Made by a program: the position numbers and the translations under genes. DNA of 64,000 nucleotides, taken from Scleroderma bovista (lineage: Eukaryota > Basidiomycota > Agaricomycetes > Boletales > Sclerodermataceae). The stretch spans positions 124,001-188,000 of the forward strand of contig JAYMGJ010000300.1 of the NCBI GenBank assembly GCA_037178675.1, in the 5' to 3' direction. Positions 36,105 to 47,339 of the stretch are shown here, piece by piece. Each line of letters begins with the position of its first letter. Positions within the stretch are counted from its first letter, which is position 1. The notes beneath the pieces are model-generated. The model saw only the letters and a list, made by a program, of their open reading frames with translations. It had not been told where the DNA came from and made no database searches.

Positions 36105-37558
36105 CGTCTTGCTTTCATTTCTTGAGTGGATATATTGTTATTGCTTTCGCTGTACTTATAGTATAGATAGCACTTCTAGAGTACTGTTCCTTGTAGGACT
36201 TGTCACCTTCGAACTCGTGTTCTTACTTCTCTCACCTCATGAATAAAAATCATACCTCTGCTGCCATGTGTGTGCAAGCAACAAGCAGTACTTGACAACC
36301 CAATCAGAAAGCTCATCGGAGTATTCAAAAGTGTAGTGTAACTAGCTCTAGTAGGGCTCTCGGCCTCTCTCGGATGACTGCTTATTCCCTAAGTAGGGTA
36401 GTTTTGCAGATTTGAAGCTAGAGCCGATCTACCTTTATCTACATATATTAAGATGCAATAAGCCGCATTTAGAACCATGTAAAGTTTCTGATTGGCAGCG
36501 CCGAGCGGGCCATCTTACGGTAAGTATTCGGGTCTCTTCGCATCCACACGCCTTACTATGTATGACCGCACAGTAGGGTGGTATGCTATCCATCTTGTGC
36601 TAAGCTTATTTGAGCCTAAACTGTACGTGACCGCCTTTTTCAGAACACACAACCTCGTGCGAACAAGGACATCTCATTGGTAACTCCGCACTGATCAACA
36701 AGTAGTGTTGCCGCCGAACCGGACTAAATTCGAAGTGAGTTCGAATCCGGTTCGAAAGTGATGGAGTTCGGTGGAGTTCGGTCATTTGCATAGAATCCCT
36801 ACGCGAAACCGTCTAAGCTGTGATTGGTTGAGCTCAACAGCCGACTTCGTTTGCCCTCAGTTCGTTCGAGTTCGGAAAAACGAAGTCAAACGAACTTTTC
36901 AGTCCAGTCGGGTTTGGTCCGGTTCGCGGCAACACTATCAACAGGTTTCCCCGGATCACGGTAGTCACTTGGACAAATGTTACATAAAGCGGTCCCGGTG
37001 AATCACATCAGTAGACTCGCAAAAACACCATTTCTTGACAAGGCAGCTGAGAGCTACTATCCCTTTTCGCAATATATATGAGCTCAAATTTGAAAGGCAA
37101 CAACTGCACTTCTCTTCAGATCGATTTGAGGTGGCAGGGACCGTATGGAGCACGAGCGCAGACAGTAGTAAGCACCACTTGCATGGTATATGGACGGTCA
37201 TCAACTTAAGGACAGACATGAATCAGTGGCACAGAAAAACGGCAGGGCAGCTAAGTGGAACGCAGAAAATGAACGGTTGGGGAAAACATACAGAGATCCA
37301 ACACCTACGCAACACTGTCACTTCCGTCGGACATTGTAAAAAAGTTGTTATGTTTCAATAAGTTCAATAAGTGGTTTCTTATGTAATAAGGTGCAAATCA
37401 TCCGCCTGAAGGTCAGAGATGCTGAGCTTGAGGTACTTGGGGTGAACGCATCGATGAACAATCAATTCCAATTCCCGTTCAATAAGATTTCTGCAACGAA
37501 CTCGGGACTTTACTGAGGCTACCAACTAATTGCAGATGGACCATTGTAGCCCATATCT
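36105..37558. other. Convergent intergenic region containing a MITE
   Basis: About 1.45 kb between the MFS gene (+) and the FMN oxidase (-). Apart from the MITE at 36705-36935 I see no feature. Confidence 0.5.
36705..36935. mobile_element. MITE-like element with terminal inverted repeats and TA target duplication
   Basis: The left end starts GTGTTGCCGCCGAACCGGAC and the right end, read as reverse complement, starts GTGTTGCCGCGAACCGGACC: the match runs over about 20 bp with one inserted base. Both ends are flanked by TA (36703-36704 and 36936-36937), the duplication made by Tc1/mariner-class transposases. The 231-bp interior has several further inverted TTCGAA/GTTCG motifs and no coding frame. 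This fits a non-autonomous DNA transposon copy. Confidence 0.7.
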
Positions 37559-39213
37559 TCATAATTTATAGTGCAGTTTTGCCAGGATTTCGTCCTTCTT
37601 CCCAATAACTTCATTGATATCTTTGTACCCACATAAGCCCAGCGTGAGATGCAGGTCGCACAGTATTTGCCGCAGAATCTGCTCAACGCCAGCCTGTCCT
37701 GCAATAGCAAGGCCATACATGTAAGGTCGTCCAACTGCAAAACCATAATGAAACCATGTCAAACAGCGAGTGTGCAGAGAAAATATAATGTACCCACTGA
37801 GAACACCCTGAGCTCCTATAGCAAGCGCTTTGATAATATCACTGCCACTGCGCACCCCAGAGTCGAACAGGATAGTGAAATTTCCAGACTTCTGCGCAGA
37901 ACGCACAGTTGGGGAATCCATGATTTTGTCAAGTGCATCCAGCGAGGCAATGGCACCATCAATTTGACGGCCACCTAAGCATACATCAAATTCGCGAATT
38001 TACGGGAAATTACTCTGAACAGAAAACTTACCGTGGTTAGACACTATGATACCATCCATGCCGTATGCAATGGCCTTTTCTGCGTCCTGCATACGATCTC
38101 GGATTGAGTCGAAAATCAATAAAAGTTATCCATTATACGAACAGAAGCGTGTTGGATTCCCTTGAGGACAATGGGCCCTTCCCAGTTGTCTCGAATGAAC
38201 TGTAAATCATCCCACGTTCTGTACACGGCCGAATTAGTGAACCACCCTTTTCCTATTGTCATGTCCTGCATGGCTTTCTCATTGCCCTGCGTGAGAGCAG
38301 CCTCCCGGATTCTTTGAGGATCAAAGGGAAATATCGTTCGTTCGTTCTCACGCGGCGAGAGACCAAAGCTCTTCATGAATACCGGGTCGGATGTGCTGAC
38401 CTGCAGTCCAACTGCATACAGAAAAGGAAAGTAAGCTGTTTTGAGGTCGTGCGGCCGCCAGCCCATCTGCACCGTGTCTAGTGTAACCACGAGGGCCGTG
38501 AATCCGTTGGCCTTGGCACGTGCCAATAGAGATAAAGTGATCTCCGTTGTGTGGGGCCTTGTATGTGGCATCAGCACATAAGGTCATGGTAGTAACACAG
38601 GCAAGAACTCGCCAGTAAAGCTGGTACCATCTGTGGCCATTGGGGCCATTCGCTTTGGCGACATCCTCGATAGAGCGTGTAGACGCCGTGCTCATGATGT
38701 ACGGGACACCAACACTGCTTGCTGCTCTAGCTGTAGCGAGTTCACCATCGGGATGTAAAATGCCTTGCACACCAATCGGGGCAACGAAGATCGGTGATGG
38801 ATACTTGACCCCGAGAATGGTTGCCTGGAAAAGGGGCCCAACGATGGGCTCGCTTTACTTGCCATGACCGGGGTAGCCAGCAGGACACTCACCTCAATAC
38901 TCCGATTCGTTACATCGACAAGCATTCGCGGCACCAATTTATAGTTCTCGAACGCATTTTTGTTTGCTAGGTCCGTCGAGCATGTACCAGCGCTACCAAA
39001 GGTATACATATATGCCGCTGACCGGTATTACTCGCTGCTATATGACTCGGCAATGAATAACATTGACTTACGAATGTCATCTTTCATTATTTCCCTTGCT
39101 TTGTCTTCGATCTCCTTGATATCCACGGTGCCTAGAAGAGGCGGCTGGCCCTCTTTGTATATGTCCAGGGAAAAGTTGGTCCATTGGTTGGAAACTGTGG
39201 GCGTTGCAGTCAT
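37559..39213 (-). CDS. FMN-dependent alpha-hydroxyacid oxidase/dehydrogenase (lactate 2-monooxygenase-like)
   Basis: A TIM-barrel flavoenzyme that oxidises 2-hydroxyacids. Read on the minus strand from ATG 39213: MTATPTVSNQWTNFSLDIY. An exon then carries MYTFGSAGTCSTDLANKNAFE and YKLVPRMLVDVTNRS, and another GILHPDGELATARAASSVGVPYIMSTAS. FMN-binding and catalytic features follow: ALVVTLDT, GPIVLKGIQ, then after an intron DAEKAIAYGMDGIIVSNHGG with RQIDG (the SNHGGRQ His is the family's catalytic base), and ILFDSGVRSGSDIIKALAIG. The end is ILAKLHYKL (37559). The spliced frame looks intact. Similarity is strongest to lactate 2-monooxygenase-type proteins; the actual substrate is not known. It diverges from the CmcJ-like gene at 40690. 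Confidence 0.85.
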
Positions 39214-40689
39214 CTTGAGTGTGAAGAACAACAAATCGTATGGGGCGACGTCAGTAGGGGATAGGGAAACGTACAATTGGAGAGAACGTTGGGGACCCCT
39301 CACGACAAAGTTATAGCTGAACTTGAGTAGTCTGCATTCGTTGGCAGGCTGACGCTGCAGTTGTAATAACAATAAATATAAATTTTTGCGTGTGATATAG
39401 AGAGTTGAGCGATTTAGGACCCACTGTACGATATCGAGGTGAGCCACTGCGCAAGTTTTCGGTGGTCGCTGCGCGATTTCGCAGTATAATGACAACTTCT
39501 GACTGAGATACTCAGCTGATTCTGGTAAGTGACTTGCCCCCACCGTGTTAGAAATACATCTACTCATCGCAAATGAATTGAAAGAAGAGCCTCAAACTTA
39601 CATGAAGTTGAGCTGCTCGACAAAGGCCGTGGTTCAGAAGGCGAGTGGGATACATTCGCATAAGCGTTCCTACTTCCTTTCTCAGCCTGATCTGTTTCCT
39701 TGGTCTCGCTAGCTGTCTGAAGTCCATTTCGCGATACCCTCTCATTGTGGCCGGTTGATTTTTTTCTCGGCGTTGTATTTTTATCTTTTCACGCCCCTGC
39801 TATCTGTATGTGTATTCAGTGCTGTAGGCTCGTAGCGCTGACTCGCTCCCATATGTATGTATATACCTCATTAGGCTGCGATTTCCTTCGTTTTCACGGA
39901 TGACAGCTAGAAAATCTCGATTGCAAAACAGGCAGAAATTTGCCGCAAGTGTGATCTAGGGAAGAGGAAGGTGTCATGGGAGGGAATTCGAAGAGATGAA
40001 GTTCCTTACCTTTTTCACACATCATGACCCTCCGATCGGAGACTAAACTGGTCAATATGTCTTATCTTTCTCTTTTCTTCTCTGTGCGGACGAGGTATTT
40101 ACATCTGTTTGTACCTAAGCGCTAAGTCGTTCTGTCACTCAGTCAGCGATCATAATTACAACTTATGAGAAACCACCATGCCTGGTGTAGTGGACGCGCG
40201 CAATGGTCAGAAGGTCCGACATTCAAAGCCTTCCGAGTGCCTGCAGCACCGCACGAAACCCAGAACCAAAATGCGCGAAAACGGCCATTGCTCTAATCTC
40301 GCAATCCAACTCATCTCCAATCTCGTGTAACTGACAGCCTCGTTATATCCTTTATTTGGGAACAACGCGACCTAGACGAATTCTCGGGGTGCAGAGGCAG
40401 TCATTCCTGTGGCGATGCGAGATGAGCAAAACGAGAAGCACAGAAAAGGTGAGAAATCAAGATAATTGCACCTTCAAAATGAAGAACTTCCTAGCCCAAT
40501 CGGGTTGAGATTCCACGTATTCTTTTATATGGCAAAAAAACTCTTTTCGCAGTGAGTACATTCGGTGCTCCATATCGACTGGGAATCAACTATAAAAGCC
40601 CAGTATCATAAAATTAAAACGACGAAGCCACGGACATCTTCACTATCCCTATAGCTGACCCGCTGAAGTCATACGTGATCAACTTTTTA
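39214..40689. other. Shared upstream region of a divergent pair
   Basis: About 1.5 kb between the FMN oxidase (-) and the CmcJ-like gene (+). No gene recognised; AT-rich with several T/C runs (39760-39800, 40050-40090). Confidence 0.45.
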
Positions 40690-41615
40690 ATGTCAACCAC
40701 AGCTCAGTTAACCTACATTATCCCTCCTACTGATGGTTCCCCGATCTACACAACCATAGACGACGACCATACCACCGGCAAGAAGTTACAGAACTGGACT
40801 TCCAATATTCGTACTGTTAAGATCGAGGATGCCAGGGGGAATGAGCACAAATACACCCTTGATACCGCAGGATTTCGGTTCCATCGCCATCCTGCCAAAC
40901 ATACCAGATTTCTGGACGATGAAGAAATCAAAGCAGAATACTACCCAGACTGCATGGAGCTCCTCAAGGAGCTTACTGGCGCAACCAAAGTGTTTGTCTT
41001 TGATCACAGTGGGTTTTCAGGTGTCCAGTCATAGGCATTTACGTATGACATCCTACTAGCTGTCCGCCGCAGACATCCTGGCACGATCGACAGCCAGCAG
41101 ACGCGTCAGCCTGTAACGTACGTTCACGTGGATCGGACTCCTGCATCTTGTATTGCCCGAGTCCACAAACATTTTCCTCCCAATGAAGCTTCGGAGCTTC
41201 TTCGGCGCCGCGTCCAGGTCATAAACCTCTGGCGTCCCATTTCGCACCCAGCCGTAGATTGGCCGCTGGCCTTCTGCGACTATCGCAGTGTCAACACGGA
41301 CAAAGACCTCCTCGCATCCGCAATAGTCCATCCTGATCATGACGGCCAGAATTTTGTTTTAAAATACAACCCCGAGCATCGATGGGTTTATAAGAGTGCT
41401 ATGGACCCCGAGGATGTGGTGTTAATAAAGATGTCAGCATTATGTTGAGATCGATGTCACTAACTGACACTGTCCTTAGTTTTGACTCCATTTCGGATGG
41501 TAGTATTGCGAGGTTGACCCCGCATACGGCCTTTAAGGACCCAAAGACGCCGGAGGAAGCTCCATTCCGGGAATCTATTGAAGTTGAGGCTCTTGTATTC
41601 TACAAAGAAGATTAG
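40690..41615 (+). CDS. CmcJ / GA4-desaturase-like non-heme oxygenase family protein
   Basis: Exons 40690-41020, 41060-41432 and 41480-41615 give 279 aa. The family (7-alpha-cephem methoxylase CmcJ, fungal AsaB and GA4 desaturase-like proteins) is associated with hydroxylation or desaturation in secondary metabolism. Visible blocks: FRFHRHPAKHTRFLDDEEIK, KVFVFDHSGFS, RRRHPG, and HVDRTPASC, whose His133-x-Asp135 fits the iron-binding pair. Then INLWRPISHPAVDWPLAFCD and YNPEHRWVYKSAMDPEDVVL, and PHTAF, which supplies the distal His. All typical motifs are present, so it is probably active. Substrate unknown. Confidence 0.82.
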
Positions 41616-42022
41616 GCTTGTGCCCAATTTCTTGGTCCACTATGATGTAGATTGAGATCACCCTCAGTTTGATAAATCGGCCTGCAGAATTGTCCTATTC
41701 TTCCGTAACGTCTTTTGAACTTTCATCGGACACGTCTTCTACTTTTCAACCAACTCAACTGTCGTCGAACCAGCACTATTGCAATGACCTACGCCGAGTG
41801 ATTATCGTTGGTTACTTGCACTACACTCTGCACATCGACATTTTGTCTTGTCATTGTACAGCAACGCGATACCGACCTCGTTCGAGCCCGCTTAGGTGGA
41901 TTTAACTCGATTCAATTCAGTTCGCAGTAACACCAGAACAGTAAAGTACTGTGACAGGTGATTCCAGACCAGAACATCCTAGAATGTGAAAGAATCGAGC
42001 CATTAAAGTACACAGCATGGAG
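41616..42022. other. Convergent intergenic region
   Basis: About 400 bp between stop codons of the CmcJ-like gene and SOF1; no feature seen. Confidence 0.4.
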
Positions 42023-43750
42023 CTATCTTCGTTCCGCCAAAACAACCTTCTTTCTCTCTGCTTTTGGTTTGCTTTCCCCGGCACGGGTGTGCTTCCGACG
42101 GCGTTCTTCCTTGACGCGCTGGGCTTCCAACATCGTTTGCTTGAGTTTTGATGCTTGATGCACTGATTTGGGCAAATGTCGTGTCCTGGAAGCAATTGAG
42201 CATAATTACAATCCGATCGGAGTGTTCCAGAAACATTTCTTACCGCGAAATTCTGCCGACTTCCTGATCATACTTCCATCTCTCTTTCAGGCTCTCCCGG
42301 TACTCTATTGCAGCACGCTCTCTGGCGGTGATGACGCCAAGCTTCTCGTGCGCCTTCGCCTTCCATATCCTCACGTTCCCGTCATCTGATCCACTAACCG
42401 CGAACCGGGCATCTGCAGTGAATACAGTCGACGTAACACTGCAAGGATGGAAAGTCACAACAATTCAGCCGAAAGAACAATCGGTACACACCGTTGCATC
42501 CGTTTCGTATGGTAGACCTCTGGATGGGTACCCTTGCCTTCCTTCCATATTCGCACAGTCCGGTCCCATCCCCCACTCACAAACTCCAAGCCTGTTGGGC
42601 TCCAATCACAGCTCATCACTGCAGAAACATGTGCCTTGTAAATTTGTGTAGGGTTAGACAATTGCCGCACGTCAAACGTGTATAAATTATGGTCCTCCGA
42701 CGCAAGTAGCACTAGGGTCGGGAACGTCGGTGACCATGAGAGTGCATTGCTCCGCATTTGCATGATCACTCTACGTTCAGCTTTTCCTGTTCGAATGTCA
42801 TAAAGGGTGAAACTACGATCAGAACCGATGCTTCCAAGGACCGAGGTCTCGCTCAGATTGAATCGTACTGAGGTGACTGTCTCTGCGGCTGTGGGGAAGG
42901 TGAGGTTTGAAATGGCGGCAGTTCTGAAAAACCAGAGCAGGCACGTGTATCAGATCCTTTCTGAACATTTCGACGACAGATCGACAAACCTGGTTTCGTC
43001 CCATACTTGGACAATATTTGAGGCCGTGGCGAATAGTCGATCAGAACGGTGGTGGTCAACGGAACTATGTGATTGTGTGACTGGAGAAGACTGTGTGGTA
43101 GATAGACACCCCTACTTGAACGGTGATTTCCCAGAAAATACGTTAAGTGGCTTCTGTTGCCCCTACTCAGTGGATCAACTTTCGTTACCACAATTTAAAA
43201 CCACAGTACTTACAGCTACCTCATTTTGTGGCGAAATGTCCCACAATTTGATGTTGGTATCCGCCCCACAACTGAGCAACCTGTCTCCTTCCGAAAAGCA
43301 CAAACCCGATACCTTGCCTTTGTGCGCATCTTGTATTCGATAAACCTCTTTTTGCTGTGCGATGTTATGTACGAGTATACCTGTTGCGCGTTCTCCCATG
43401 CATGGCAAAATACAAGGACCTGTATGACATACCTCCATCCCAGCTACCACTAGCGACCGTATTGAGTGTGCCAGGTTTTTTGCAAAGTACCTCGACAGCG
43501 TCTATGTGCCCCTCCAGCGCTGCTATGAACGGCTTGGCGAACATCCTCTCCATTTTTGCAGCATTTAATGCACGTATACGCTCGCGTGAACGGGCAAAGG
43601 GATGCATGAGAGGATCGAGGTTTCGTGAGGTTGGTGTGGGGTCCCCAGGACGGGCTGGTAAATGTGTTGAAGGTGCATGCTGGAGGACAGAGATTTTCTG
43701 GAGATCCTGTTGGCGCACGCAACAAGATATGTGAATGAACATACCACCAT
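42023..43750 (-). CDS. SOF1: SOF1 / DCAF13, WD-repeat ribosome biogenesis factor
   Basis: U3 snoRNP-associated WD40 protein required for 18S rRNA maturation in the small-subunit processome. On the minus strand the first exon is only ATG GTG (43750-43745), followed by a gtatgt intron, giving MVDLQKISVLQ at the N-terminus. Next come NLDPLMHPFARSRERIRALN, AAKMERMFAKPFIAALEGHI, WD repeats with GSWDG, LLSCGADTNIKLWD, FVSGGWDRTVRIW and FAVSGSDDGNVRIWKAKAHE, and the conserved Sof1 tail: KLGVITARERAAIEYRESLK, VHQASKLKQTM, and VKEERRRKHTRAGESKPKAE to VVLAERR. The stop TAG is at 42025-42023. VPS26 ends 213 bp upstream on the same strand. Confidence 0.92.
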
Positions 43751-43963
43751 GGTGAAAATCTCAAGCAAGTCGTAGTCAAGAACGTTCGACTGTCCACCAG
43801 GGCATGGGAAATTTGATCTGGTGCATTCCTGCTATGGAAATACCCCTGTACATACGATCACTATGCACATCTGAAGTCGATAAAATGTCGCGTAGACAAA
43901 GCTGATAAAAAGATAGTCTACTGAGAAATAAACTACTCATGTCAAGTACAGGTTACTGAATCT

Positions 43964-45234
43964 TTACAACCGACTAGTTCTGTGACGACTGTCAGCGCAA
44001 TTCCATTCGTCGGACGTCACCGGACTTACTTCTGGTATCCTAAAAATCGTGATTTCCTATGATGAATTTCAGTATAAATACAAGCACGCCAAAGTCAAAA
44101 ACACGTCACCTGTTGTTTAAAGTATCGTCGATTCTCCTCGTCGACAAGAACTAGGTTTAGATAGTACCGCACGCTAAACTTCTTGTTAACGTCACGGAAC
44201 GTGGGCGTCAGGTCAAAGCCGCCAAGGAACAGTCGAATGGGAATAGTTTCGCCTGTATGAAGAATGTCAGCCCTATTCTCTCCAAGCGTCGCACCGCGAC
44301 CTACCCCGCACTGGTGCGCCATCCATAATCTCGAATTTGGTGATGGTTTCACTCTCGTTATATTGGTTGGGTGGAGATCCGGTCGTTTCACGCCGAATAA
44401 TAGACAGCTCCATATGCTTGATCTTGATTCGTACAAGTAAAAAGTAAATCTTGCCGACGATGACATCCTTGAGATGATACCTGTGCATCTATGTGAGCGC
44501 CTCATGGGCCAGAAATCCAGGCACTTCTCACTTTGACTTGTTATACTCGAACTCGATATGCAAGCAATCCTCGATCCCTACTTCCATCCTGATGGCATTA
44601 TTGCTGTCTGGTGGCATCCGATACGAGTGAACCCATAGATCCCTGTCCTTGGTGACATCCGCTAGCCGACGCGACATCGTTACTCGGATAAAATACCTTG
44701 TCCTCTGCTTGAACAGCTTATCAAGACATGAAAGCCTCTTTTACACACCGTAGCTTAACGTTTATCCCCTGGTAACTCTCATACTGCTTCTCCACGTTCT
44801 TGAACAGAAAGTCAAACGTCTGAGCTTGGCGCAAATCACCAGGAGCTGCCAGTTCTTGGGACAATGATAAGAATTCGTGGTGGTGACCTCGATCGTAAAA
44901 TAGTTCTGAGTCGCAAGTAATTCAGTGGAAGGACGGATAATCGAGGTTGCGGTATCTACCAATGCTCCCCATGAACTCAACTTTGATGCCGTCGTGAGTC
45001 ATCCTCTTGCCATCTCGCACGCGTATTGTTACCTGACCGTTTCTCCATCAGAATGTAAGGACCGGATGACATCACCCTTGGGGGGCGCACCTGGCCAGAC
45101 ACTGAATCGCCATCATAATAAACCGGACAAGAGACCGTCTTCTCCTTGTCTGTCTTCGTTTCCACTTGCTTCCTCGACTCCTCGCCTTCCAGCTTAATGT
45201 CAATGTCGACTGAGGATGCAAAGAAATATGCCAT
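43964..45234 (-). CDS. VPS26: VPS26, retromer subunit
   Basis: Arrestin-fold subunit of retromer, which recycles cargo from endosomes to the Golgi. On the minus strand it starts MAYFFASSVDIDIKLEGE, then TVSCPVYYDGDSVSGQ and KVEFMGSI-like blocks, SLSQELAAPGDLRQAQTFDF, RLADVTKDRDLWVHSYRMPP, KYHLKDVIVGKIYFLLVRIK, HMELSIIRRETTGSPPNQYN, ETIPIRLFLGGFDLTPTFRD and RYYLNLVLVDEENRRYFKQQ. A last intron leads to EITIFRIPEVSPVTSDEW and a stop at 43964. Order and spacing match the family over its full length, apart from a short divergent tail. Confidence 0.93.
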
Positions 45235-45756
45235 GATTATTGCGTCCTAATACTACGCACGCGGAGCCGCTTGTGCCGTGAGGATGTGATACAGTCCAGT
45301 GAAACCGTTACATACTACTCGGGGATCCTATAACGAAACGGACTTGTCCTAAGAACACTGATGCGACGCCCGAGCAGAAGAGAGAGGTAATGTGCCGACT
45401 GCGTGTTGAATTTGATCAGCTTGGGGTATGTACTGCTTCATTTCGCACGACCTCACACTATTATTTATTTTAGTTCAATGCTAATTGGCCCCCTGTCTTT
45501 GAATTCATGATTCCCGATAGGTTAGTTTTCCGCTAAAACTAACCTTTACTCTAGGTCCCAGAAAAACAGTCTCTCTACACGAGTTTGTACAACCTGATCA
45601 CCCTCAGGGAAATACTATAAGATCCCCCTGTATGATGATAATACCATGTGCCTGCAGACTCGAAGAACTTAGTACTGAGTAGATTCATGTCGGAACACTT
45701 GTTAGTTATTTTCAGCACTAAGTGTTGACCTAGACCGGGCTCCCAAGGAACGTCAT
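45235..45756. other. Intergenic, VPS26 promoter
   Basis: About 520 bp between two minus-strand genes. A minus frame at 45772-45575 overlaps the Nudix gene's end and reads as an artefact. Confidence 0.4.
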
Positions 45757-47120
45757 TCACGTATACCGCCATCTGTCATAGTAGAACCGCCCGTGCAATC
45801 TAGTCATGATCTCCATGTAGTTGGGATCATTGTCAGGGGTCAAGTATCCGTGGCGGACCAGAAAATCGACCAAAACTGGGGGTTTCAAGCAGTGATAAGA
45901 GCTCAAATTAATGGTGCAGTGAGACTCCGTACCTGCAGCACAGTTCGCCTTAAAGCGTCCTTGTTGCATTTTGTCAATCACCACATCTAGCGGTAGTAGC
46001 TATCATCATATGTGAGCATTAGGCTCAAGGACGAACGGCTTAGTCCTACATCAAACGACTCGACTTCGCCATCAGAGGGTTCTGGTTGGAATATCATACC
46101 ATCGGGTATCTTCATGTCATAAACAAATCTTTCACCACTGATCAGACATACCAAACACGGGGAACAGCTTGCTTTCTCACTGGACTTCGGGTTTTAACCA
46201 CCCCTCTGTTGTTCTGCAGCATCGTTAGAGATAATAGGCCAGATGAGACATGGTCCTCGCTCACTGAGTGTAATAGCTAATTGATCCTGTACATCTTGCA
46301 AGGGCCTTGGTAATGGCTTCGTCAATACTCGCCTCTTCTGTAGCCTCTTTGACAAGAGATTCGAACGCGGACATCCCGCTCGGAATACCACCTGCGACAC
46401 TGTTGTCCAGATATCCAGGCCACCTGTCGAACAAGGATGAGGTTGGGTAGCACCACTTATGTGGACAACTTACGTTTGCTTCGTTCGAGAGCGAGTGGGA
46501 ACCCATATCTTCAAGTCAGTCCCATCAGGGTTCTCTTGATAAATTGTCATGTGTACACCGTATGCAACGACGCCGAACAAAGGACAGGCAGAACGCTCCA
46601 TCTCAAACGCACAGTTACCATTGTCCGAATCTTCTGCTGCATTGGGATCATGGGCACGATGGACACCGAATGGATTACGATATACAGGATATATCTCGTT
46701 TCGCCATTTCTTCGGCCCGATGACATTCTGGTAAATCGTGCCGCTGTCGCGCCACCGCTCACAAAGTTTCTTCATGACTTTCGTGCGTTTGGCAGGGGTG
46801 TCAATTGATGGGTGGAAGCTCACCCGATAACTTGAATGTGGAACGCTGTCTTTGAGGGGAATAATCCAGGATCCATCTACTTCCTTGCGCAGAAGATTGA
46901 CAATTTCCGGCTTGAGCAAGCCGATAACCGGACTGTCGGGAGCTTGAGTCAAGGTCCAGGACGCCAGGTAGTCGCCCGCGTGCGTAGAGCTGTCATTGGA
47001 AGGAAGCCTGAAATTATCGCAAGCATTAACAAGTTCCAGGAATGTCAGCTTCGTCTGGATCGATCCATCGGCACCCGTCGTAATCGCTTGGTGATACAGT
47101 AGGACGTCAGAGCTGGACAA
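45757..47120 (-). CDS. Nudix hydrolase with N-terminal DUF4743 (NUDT20/24, YJR142W-like)
   Basis: A Nudix protein annotated in fungi as thiamine pyrophosphokinase-related; the yeast homolog acts on oxidised thiamine diphosphate. The N-terminal half (LTFLELVNACDNFRLPSN, VIGLLKPEIVNLL, NPFGVHRAHDPNAA-like with YRNPFGVH, MERSACPLFGVVAYGVHMTI) is the DUF4743 part; the Nudix box is GGIPSGMSAFESLVKEATEE, of the GGLPxG type seen in plant NUDT20/24. The C-terminal exon holds CTINLSSYHCLKPPVLVDFL and ends RFYYDRWRYT (45757). The first frame opens with TTG at 47120, so the true start lies in an upstream exon I could not fix (within about 80 bp). It is divergent from the lyase at 47340, with a short shared promoter. 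Confidence 0.85.
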
Positions 47121-47339
47121 GCCACCCCTAAGTACGTACGAGTCATTTATGCCCTGATACCAAAACTTGGACCTTCCCCGCTAGTTAGGACAAAGCCTTC
47201 GCTGAATGTGATGTGGTCAAGACTCAAAAGTAATGGCGTATTTATGTAATCAGGTGCTGAAGTAATCTATTTCCATTTCCATAGCCAGTCAATTCAATCA
47301 TTGGTTCAGATCGGAGTCCTTTCCTCGTAATCTGCAGAC

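Noticed and set aside
36738..36756. GTTCGAATCC, like a tRNA T-loop
   Set aside because: No acceptor, D or anticodon stems can be drawn around it, and it lies inside the MITE, whose interior is full of GTTCG/TTCGAA motifs.
45575..45772. 65-codon minus frame between VPS26 and the Nudix gene
   Set aside because: Overlaps the Nudix 3' end in another frame and has no recognisable content.
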